A DNA stretch of 64,000 nt, taken from positions 1,922,001 through 1,986,000 of the forward strand of contig JANATG010000008.1 in assembly GCA_029449235.1 (NCBI GenBank). Direction: 5' to 3'. The translations under genes were made by a program, and so were the position numbers. Shown here one piece after another: positions 56,896 to 64,000 of this stretch; positions within the stretch are counted from its first letter, which is position 1, and each line of letters opens with the position of its first letter. The DNA is from Linnemannia schmuckeri (lineage: Eukaryota; Mortierellomycota; Mortierellomycetes; Mortierellales; Mortierellaceae). Under the pieces are notes generated by a model. That model saw only the letters and a program-made list of their open reading frames with translations, had not been told where the DNA came from and made no database searches.

Positions 56896-58079
56896 TTTGT
56901 TGATCTCACAACATTCTTTCCACCAAGCCCATCAACAATATTATTTAAGTTATATCCATAGTTACTTCTTTTCTTTTAATAAAGCAACCCAACCATAGTA
57001 CATCATGAGAGTGATGCCTTTAATCGAAGGAGTGGAAGAGATGGGTGCAAATAAGCACTGATATGGTGTGCACTACTTCGATAGCAGAGAGAAGGGAGAG
57101 GAGGTGTTCACGAAACGCAGAACAGACGGGGCTGGTAAAAAAAAGGCATTGTTAGACTTATTGAAATGAATACATGGCACCTGTGTGGAAGGTGGGAGGG
57201 CAAAGGGATAGAGAACAAAAAGAGAAGAAACACAGAAGAAAAGACAAAAGGAAAGTAGAAAAAAGAAAGACCGTCACAACTGTTATTTGCACCTAGGGTG
57301 TCTTTTTTCCTCTCCTTTCAGTTGATGCGCGGGAAGTAAAATACCGCTTGGGACTCAAGTATTATCATACATTCAACCCTTCTCTTCCCTCACTTTACTC
57401 TACCACCAATCTCCTTTTCGCTCCATTAACGACAACAACAAACACAACAATAACCCCTTTGGATATACTGGATACGCCCCCCTGGATGTGAGTCGGTTGC
57501 CCCGACTCAAAATGAATCGATTTTGATAGTCTTAAATGCTATCGTCTCGAAGAATAGAAAACGACGGCTGACTCACTCCGTGAAGTGCATCTTGCCTATT
57601 GCCCTCTTTCATGTTTTTGGGGGTCTTGGTGATGGACAAAAAAAGGGAGCAGTTCGACTCGTTGGTGGCGCGGATACCTCAACTGTCATACGTAAAAAAA
57701 GCCAGACCCCCCCCCCCCTCCAAAAAAAAAGTCGCGTGGCGTTTTAAAATAGCCCACTGTGCATTGTAGAGAAAGATTACCCTATGTCAGAAAACGTTTG
57801 GTTGGTGAAATATCACGGAACGTTGTGTCCGGGTGAATCTACGATGCGAATGCAAAAGACGCATGAGACACAAAAAGAGATCTGGACCCCGCGACGTTGC
57901 ACAAACAGTAGTAGAATGTATAGTATTCTGTACAGGTGCAACCAGCTGCTTTGTTTTTTTTTTCTTTCTGGTTTTATTGCGGCGGAGACAATGGTGTGGA
58001 ATGGATAAGATGAATGAGAGTGGAGAGCAGATGCGGAAGGAGAGGGGAAGGGGATGTGAATGAAAAATGAACGAATGAT
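56896..58079. other. intergenic region
   Basis: No gene seen. Contains a C9 plus A9 run near 57707-57729 and CT- or AG-rich stretches. Confidence 0.45.
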
Positions 58080-60573
58080 CTATAGGTTAGATGTCCTCGA
58101 ACCTCGCTGTCCGTCCCAGAAGATCATGATTTCTTCGCCTTCGCCTCGTGTGGTCGTCGACCGACCATCGGACAATGTAGAGAATGTCGAGTCCCGTGTC
58201 GGGGCATTGGGGGATTGGGACAGGTGACTTGGGCTACTGCCTAGTGGAGATGTTGATGAAGGCTGCGCCAGTAACGGGTAAGCGTGCATTGCCGAGGGTG
58301 GCGCAGAATGTGGTGCAGAAATGGATGTGGATATTGTGGGCATGGTTGTTGAAGTAGAGGCGAGGAGCGAAGCAAGGGCCGTGGGGGCCGATGCGGAATG
58401 CTGTATGGTTGCTGTCTGTGCTCCGGATGTGGGAGTGAGAAGAGGGAGTGTCACTGATGCGACAGGTGATGATGTAGAGGACTGGTGGCTATGGTAGCTC
58501 GGGTTGAGTGGTCGGGGTTCAAGAACCATGCTAGGAAGACTCAGTACTCGCTTATTGGACACTGTCGATTGTGCTGACGACCGCGCAGAGGGACCTGTGA
58601 CCATTACGGCCGGTGTGTAATGCTGCTCCGTCTCTGGCTGCGCTTGCAGTTGCTCAAGAGCGTCATGAAGTTGACTCCCCTCTCCACCAGAGAGGTTGTT
58701 GTTGTTGCCTTGCCCCTGCAGTCCTGCAGACTTGTTTGCTTCTGCGACCCTCCGTTGTGATTTTGTCCTTTTGATCGAGTTGGAAGAATGCAAAGAGTTG
58801 GATCGTTGAATCATGTCGCTGTTGCTAGACTTGATGGTATGAAGCCGCAAGAGTTGAGGGGTCGCCTTATTACTGACGGCCATGACAACAGCCTCGTCCA
58901 GGATCCCGGTTGACAGACTTGATGCGATCGAGGTGTGTTTGTTATGGACTTCATCAAACGAGGCCATAAATGACGCTTGGGGACCTGATTATTTCATTCA
59001 GCAAAAAGAGCACGACGGTCAATTTCAGTTCAATTGATCAGTTACACACATATGAAAAATAAACCACACTTTCGGATGGAATCTTACCCCCACCGAGGGC
59101 TGCCAGTTCAGGGAGCTGGATGGACTCTTCGCTTGCTATGCTTGGGATGTAGGCGATTCGGATGACGTCCTTCTGGCTGGATGCATCGGCCGTTGACTAA
59201 AAGAAAAATAATAGTTTTTGTGTATGTGTGTGTGTGAGTGAATTTTGGTCAGGAACAGTGATGAGATGATTGGTTGGCTGCATACATGTACAGGGTCCGC
59301 AGGGCTTAATTGCCATGATTCTGCCCAAGGGACCACAGGGAAATGCAAGGACAAGTAATAGGGTTGAGAAGGTAGGCACATACACGCACACAGACATTTG
59401 TCCAAACGAATTAGATTAAATTATTAATTAATCCTCTTACAAAGGAGGAGGAGTATATCCAACAAGGCGATGTAGAGGGAAAAGACGGGTAGACATCGAC
59501 CAACCACGCTGAGTGTGCTTAATGACAATTAGAAAAAGAGGGCGCACATAAATGGGCGAGCAAAATGCATCCAAATGATTGAGCCAGGAACAGAGGTACA
59601 GGTGCATCCTTAACTGCCCATTTCCCAAAAAGAAATGAGATGTAGACAGAGAAATGACACCCCAACGCACAAACACACACCGCCGCACATATATACACCG
59701 CACATACACACACCCTCAAGATCATGGAGCATGGTCAGGGCACCCATTCTTGCCCTCCTTGAGATGATTCAAAACGGAGGGAGTTCGAATGTTGAGAGCC
59801 ACCTGCAATTTGAGGGATGAGCAAAAAAACTGAAAGAGGTGTCCAAGGAACTGGGTGTACGGGGTATAGTTGAGGATGAAGCTGGGAGATGGTTCCACTT
59901 TGACTCATGCAAGCCTAAAATTCTAAGCGGCAAATTTCCAAGCTATCATCAAGTCGGACAAATCTAAATGAACAAAGAGTCGGGGCACACTTAAACAACA
60001 TACCTCGCACCAACTTCTGCCACTGCCACTAGGCTGCATTCGTTTGAATTGGCTCTGGGACTTGAACGGATCGGGTGCCTCTTCCAGATGCCCCTCTGTG
60101 CCCAACAGCCGCTCATTGATGGCTGTCCGCCGTTGGCGTCGATGTCGAAAGATCAAAAAGACGAACAGAGCCATTGCAATGAAACCAGCGACACCCCCAA
60201 CAATGGGGGCGACAATTGACGATTTGGCGTGCGAATTACTGGGATCCTTGGATCCCGAGGAACCATCACCTGTCCCTGTATCAAAGCCTGGCTTGACACA
60301 GCTGGCTATTGGGCATTGACAGGGTGAAACGATTACATCCAGAGTGCACACAAAACCACTTTTGCAGGGTGGGCATGTCACAGAGCTGGGAGCACAGGTC
60401 GAGATAGGGCAGTTTGTCGAGGTCGAGGTTGGCGGTAATAGGGATAAGGATGTGGGAGATGCTGTTGGCGTTGTTGTAGTAGTTGTCCTTGAGGCACTGG
60501 TGGTTGTTGTCTCGACGCCAATTGAAGAAAGTTCTGGGATAGAGAAGTGAGGGTCGTCTATGTCCTGGATCAT
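58080..60573 (-). CDS. Opy2-like single-pass membrane anchor protein
   Basis: Exons 60573-60004, 59196-59088 and 58984-58080, 527 residues in frame. The N-terminal part is Ser/Thr-rich and then has a Cys cluster, NCPISTCAPSSVTCPPC then GFVCTLDVIVSPCQCP, similar to the Opy2 N-terminal domain. A TM helix follows (IVAPIVGGVAGFIAMALFVFLIF, about residues 120-145), then RHRRQRR. Exon 2 holds DVIRIAYIPSIASEES, resembling a conserved Opy2 cytoplasmic motif, and the rest is a disordered Ser/Thr/Pro-rich tail. In yeast Opy2 recruits Ste50 to the plasma membrane for the HOG and related MAPK pathways. An extra exon near 59755-59802 (VALNIRTPSVLNHL) is possible but has no in-frame donor. The ATG at 60573 was chosen over upstream ones that lie in a CT-rich leader. 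Confidence 0.68.
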
Positions 60574-63024
60574 CGTTGTATCTCCTTTCTCTGAAGACGA
60601 GGAGTTGAGCGAGGTGAGCGGTAAGGCGAGAGAATTTGAAGAAGGTGAAAGTGAATGTGAATGTGAGGAGGTGGGGAGTGAGAATGAGTGCGAGCGCAAG
60701 GAATGGGGCGTGAAATGGGTGAGGATGGAACAAAGGTTAGTGAGGAGAGAAGACGAGTGTAGGGAGAATAGGAAAAAATCAAATAAAAGAAGAGAAAAAA
60801 GGGAGGCGAAGAAGGAAGGTAGTAGACAAAAATAACAGAAAGAAAAGGGAGATCCAAGTGGAGGAAAAAGATGACAAAACAGAGAAGGGAGGGAAGGGAA
60901 AAAAGGGTCGAGCTTCGGACATAATGAATGACTGTTGGACCACAACGAGTGCTTTTGATGGTCCTTTGGCCTGTTTAATCAATAAAAACGACAAGCAAGG
61001 TTGGTCAAAATATAGATGGATGTGGATGGCATGCATTGCATCCTGCTATGATGAATATGTAGGGTGGTGCCCTGACTTACTCTTTTCATCCTGCTGTTCT
61101 TTGCCCCCCTTTTTTTTTCTGATCTCCGGGAAAGGGGACGCATTGGAAGCAGGAGCAAGAGAGAGTAAGAAAGAAGGGAGGAGCATTGTCAGCAAAACAC
61201 AAAGGGAAATAACATAAAAGAGAAAAACTGGGAAGGTCCGTTGCATGTTAACTCGCCCTGTCATTTCTTAATGGTAACGAAGGGCGTGCCTTTGCCATTC
61301 CTTGCATAAAGGCCGTATTTCTTTCTCGTTTCTGTTCTTGTCTTCTTCTGTTAGACAACCCCATTCTTTTGAGAGCATGTTGCAAAGTATGCACGCCCTC
61401 CCTTGGCGGGGATCGATCAAGGTTCCCTTTTCATGCCTTCAGCCGTCCCTTTTCTGCCTGGTGCTCCCTTCTTACTTCGTTCCTTGAAAGATACTTTACG
61501 TCCTTCCTTCCTCGCTCCTCCCCTAAACCTTCTTTCTCGTAGTGTTTTAGAACGGTGTGCTGGCTGGTGAGGAGAAAGAACGCGGCATTGAAGTCAGCGT
61601 ATGGTTGTATGTTTTCGTAACCTTCCTTCTATGTATTGTTCATGAGCCTGGTGGGTGTCGAGGTGGCTTTCGACCGACGCGTCGTTTGCTCCTTGACCAT
61701 GTCTCGCTATATGAGATCAATAGCCCATACACTCATTCAATTAGAAAATGTTCATCCAGTTAAAAAGGGTTCGCTCTCTGCCCTTTGTTCATTCTTCAGG
61801 GGTAGACACAGTGAATGTGTGTCCTAATTCTTGGCTCCTCCTCTCTTCCCTGCTCTTCATCCTCATTTCTTTCCTTCCTTTCCTTCTCTCTTTTGTTTTT
61901 TTTTCTTCCTCTACCGCCTCCAACCTTGTCCTTCTCTCCTTCACTCACTCATCCTCGACTCTCGATTCTACTTCTGTCTATACCTCGAAGACGCGAACTT
62001 TTTGCACATTCTTGGTCTCGACAAAAGGTAAAAAAAGAAAAAGATGGAAAAAAAGACAATTCTCCTTCTCCTCCACCTCCCACACGTGGACATGTGACCT
62101 TTGCGCCCATGGAAAGCGCTTCCTACAAAGAAATGCGCCGGACAGACAGCGAGCAACAGGATGATGTCTTTCTCTTAGACTACTCTCTCTACCGTTTTCT
62201 TCATTCACTTTCCACACACACACACATACATATACTCACACAAAAAAGAAAGAAAAGACGATGAGTCGCACATCAAAGAGCAACACACACCTATACACAT
62301 TACCTGCCATGAATGAGCAGCACTTTGTTGTCCAAAACCCAGCCCTCAGGCAAATAAAGCCCGGTAGCGATGAAGTGGACGACAACTAAGCACAGAAGCT
62401 TTTGGCAAAAACATACAAAAATTATGCTCTTTTGGATACGTCGTCTTTGGACGGCCTTAGCCCTTTGCCTTATCCTCTTTTTCCCTTCTTTTTCCTTTTT
62501 CTTTTTTTTTGACCCCTTCGGTCCCCTTTTTTTGTGTCTCCACTAAGAAGCGCAATCACTTGCATATGTAAAATGGAGGCGAGCATATCATCGTGGGTCT
62601 ATTCGTTCGCTTTGTTTTACCCTTGATATCTTTTGCCCCTCGATAAAACTCTGAGCCATCGGGGAGAGTGTGTTTTGACAGGCCAAAGGTCATTTGTCCT
62701 CTTTTTCTTCTTTACCTAATGTGGGACAAAGAGCTGCGGGAATAACAGGCAGGAGAGCAGGGCAGTGGAATGAATGAGCGAGAAAACGAATTGGATATAT
62801 GGCTGGTATGCTTCGCCTTCGTAAATGGGCAACAGTCACACGGTGATGCACTACTTTACACCTCATCAAACCATCAAATGAGGAACCCCCTCTTGAAGTC
62901 CTTCCTTCCTTCCTTCTTCACTCCATTCCCCTCCGCCTTTCCTTTCGTTCATACCCTAATCGTCCCTTTCACCTTTCTCCCACTCTCTCTCTCCTCCTTG
63001 GCAAACTTCAGGCTGCTGATAAAC
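60574..63024. other. intergenic region, low complexity
   Basis: 2.4 kb with long CT- or AG-rich tracts on both sides of about 61 kb and CA repeats near 62215. The only candidate is the 42-codon frame at 62261 (listed). Nothing else supported. Confidence 0.45.
62261..62389 (+). CDS. possible 42-residue small protein
   Basis: ATG to TAA frame encoding MSRTSKSNTHLYTLPAM.. and ending PALRQIKPGSDEVDDN. It follows a CA-rich, AG-rich stretch that looks like a fungal 5' leader. No family recognised, no upstream exon identified. It could equally be a chance frame or one exon of a longer gene. Confidence 0.2.
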   Translation: MSRTSKSNTHLYTLPAMNEQHFVVQNPALRQIKPGSDEVDDN

Positions 63025-64000
63025 ATGAATAACCCCGACCACTACCACCACCCCCAATACATCCCATCCTCCCCGAGTTACATCTCGGACGACTCGGAGG
63101 ACCCCTACGGAGAGTCTGAAACGGACGAGCTGCATCCTTCCTCAGACTCGGAGCTCGTCTCACACCCTTCCGACAACGAAGACATCCAATCATCCCAACT
63201 CCACGACAGTGGCGACGACACTGATGATGATGGTGACGACGACGGCAACGGACTCCTCGGCGAACGGGACGGCTTCCAATTTGTCGGCCATTCGGATCTG
63301 GATGCTCTGGCTCGTCCTCGCAGTGCTCTGTCTCATTACTCGGACCACGACCCTCTCGCCAATGACATGAAGTTTGTCTACCCGTCCATGGCTCTGTCGC
63401 AAGAGTGCGATAGGGACAGGGACAGGCGGGCGTCTTTGCCACCGGTGGACAGCAGCAGTGTTCAGGAACTGGCCGCGGCCTCATCGACCGCAACGCTGAC
63501 TGCTGCGAGTGCAATAATTGGGACTGCAAACGCAAATGAAATGGAGCAACCTGATTCGCACGACCCCTCAGCACATGACATTCCAGCGACTTTAGATTCG
63601 AGCCTGGAGACCATCTCGGGTCAACAGTACCAACAGCAGCAACAGCTCTCATCTAAGCTCAGCGACAACAACGACCATAACCTGCATCAGCACAATATCT
63701 ACAATGAAGGCCAGGGGAACGATGGCACCAACAGTTACAACAACAACAGCGCACACGACAGCAATATCAGTAGCGAGAGCGAGAATGAGCTTGAAACCTA
63801 TGCTCCTTCTCCTTCACGCACATCAAGAACCGTCCACACTATATCTACCCCAGATGAGACCACCCTCAGCTCACCCTCAGTTATCCCTCTTGTCGACCAT
63901 GACCACACGCTGATTGCCTCCGTCACAGACCAAGATCCTTCTGGCGGCGGTAACGAACCCTCGGACCACACCAAGGCCGTTCCCCAGGACCATTCATCCA
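63025..64000 (+). CDS. acidic, disordered protein, 5' part (cut by window end)
   Basis: The frame is open from ATG 63025 to the window edge, 325 codons. The start follows a CT-rich leader and an in-frame M-N-N-P with a His/Tyr/Pro-rich head (PDHYHHPQYIPSSPSYISDD). The sequence is rich in Ser, Asp, Glu, Asn and Gln, with an acidic run (DDTDDDGDDDGNG) and a QQYQQQQQ run; no domain or membrane segment is seen so far. The good codon usage over nearly 1 kb supports a real gene. Function cannot be assigned from this part; any folded domain would lie beyond the edge. Confidence 0.7.
   Translation, partial: MNNPDHYHHPQYIPSSPSYISDDSEDPYGESETDELHPSSDSELVSHPSDNEDIQSSQLHDSGDDTDDDGDDDGNGLLGERDGFQFVGHSDLDALARPRSALSHYSDHDPLANDMKFVYPSMALSQECDRDRDRRASLPPVDSSSVQELAAASSTATLTAASAIIGTANANEMEQPDSHDPSAHDIPATLDSSLETISGQQYQQQQQLSSKLSDNNDHNLHQHNIYNEGQGNDGTNSYNNNSAHDSNISSESENELETYAPSPSRTSRTVHTISTPDETTLSSPSVIPLVDHDHTLIASVTDQDPSGGGNEPSDHTKAVPQDHSS

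Noticed and set aside
60574..60945. N-terminal extension of the Opy2-like protein
   Set aside because: The added Phe/Leu/Ser-rich stretch is what a CT-rich leader encodes; the internal ATG gives the expected topology.

Overview
The window looks like nuclear DNA of an early-diverging filamentous fungus, probably of the Mortierella/Linnemannia type. Genes carry short GT-AG introns (mostly 60-250 bp) and pyrimidine-rich leaders. Intergenic DNA is full of A/T homopolymers, and the gene families (large sets of monocarboxylate-transporter-like MFS proteins and of transmembrane kelch proteins) fit that group. The taxonomic placement is inference; no rRNA, tRNA or other marker is present.

Layout. 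1-732: 3' end of an EMI1/DUF3128-type gene. 854-2734 (-): a TB2/DP1/HVA22 (REEP/Yop1) protein with a large insertion between its membrane halves. 3544-4875 (+): RPF2, a Brix-domain 60S assembly factor. 5153-6168 (-): dUTPase. 6.2-8.7 kb: gene-poor. 8.7-25.5 kb: an MFS monocarboxylate-transporter-like cluster with three intact genes (8729, 19183, 25541), two decayed copies (11.4-13.0 and 14.1-15.9 kb) and a remnant fused to a kelch-protein tail (21.5-22.6 kb). A stomatin/SPFH gene (16019-17254) sits inside this cluster.

26.6-54.5 kb: a head-to-tail array, all on the minus strand, of nine related genes. I call them K1 to K9 in order along the window. The intact plan is signal peptide, kelch/galactose-oxidase-like beta-propeller, one transmembrane helix, then a long disordered cytoplasmic tail usually ending in a Glu/Arg-rich helix. 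Seven copies have all four exons, and exons 2 and 3 are exactly 52 and 183 nt in each. K1 and K5 each carry one in-frame stop. K2 and K9 are pseudogenes holding only exons 3-4. The array shows copy-to-copy sequence exchange that includes introns, a GC splice donor kept in most copies, and a short upstream element at a constant distance from several starts. This looks like a fast-evolving family of receptor-like surface proteins and is the most interesting part of the window.

54.7-57 kb: diverged tandem duplications and a decayed hAT-type transposase. 58080-60573 (-): an Opy2-like single-pass membrane anchor. 60.6-63.0 kb: low-complexity intergenic DNA. 63025 to the end (+): start of an acidic, disordered protein cut by the window edge.

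Exon boundaries were derived by hand from splice consensus and reading-frame continuity. Each spliced gene described as intact keeps frame across its junctions.
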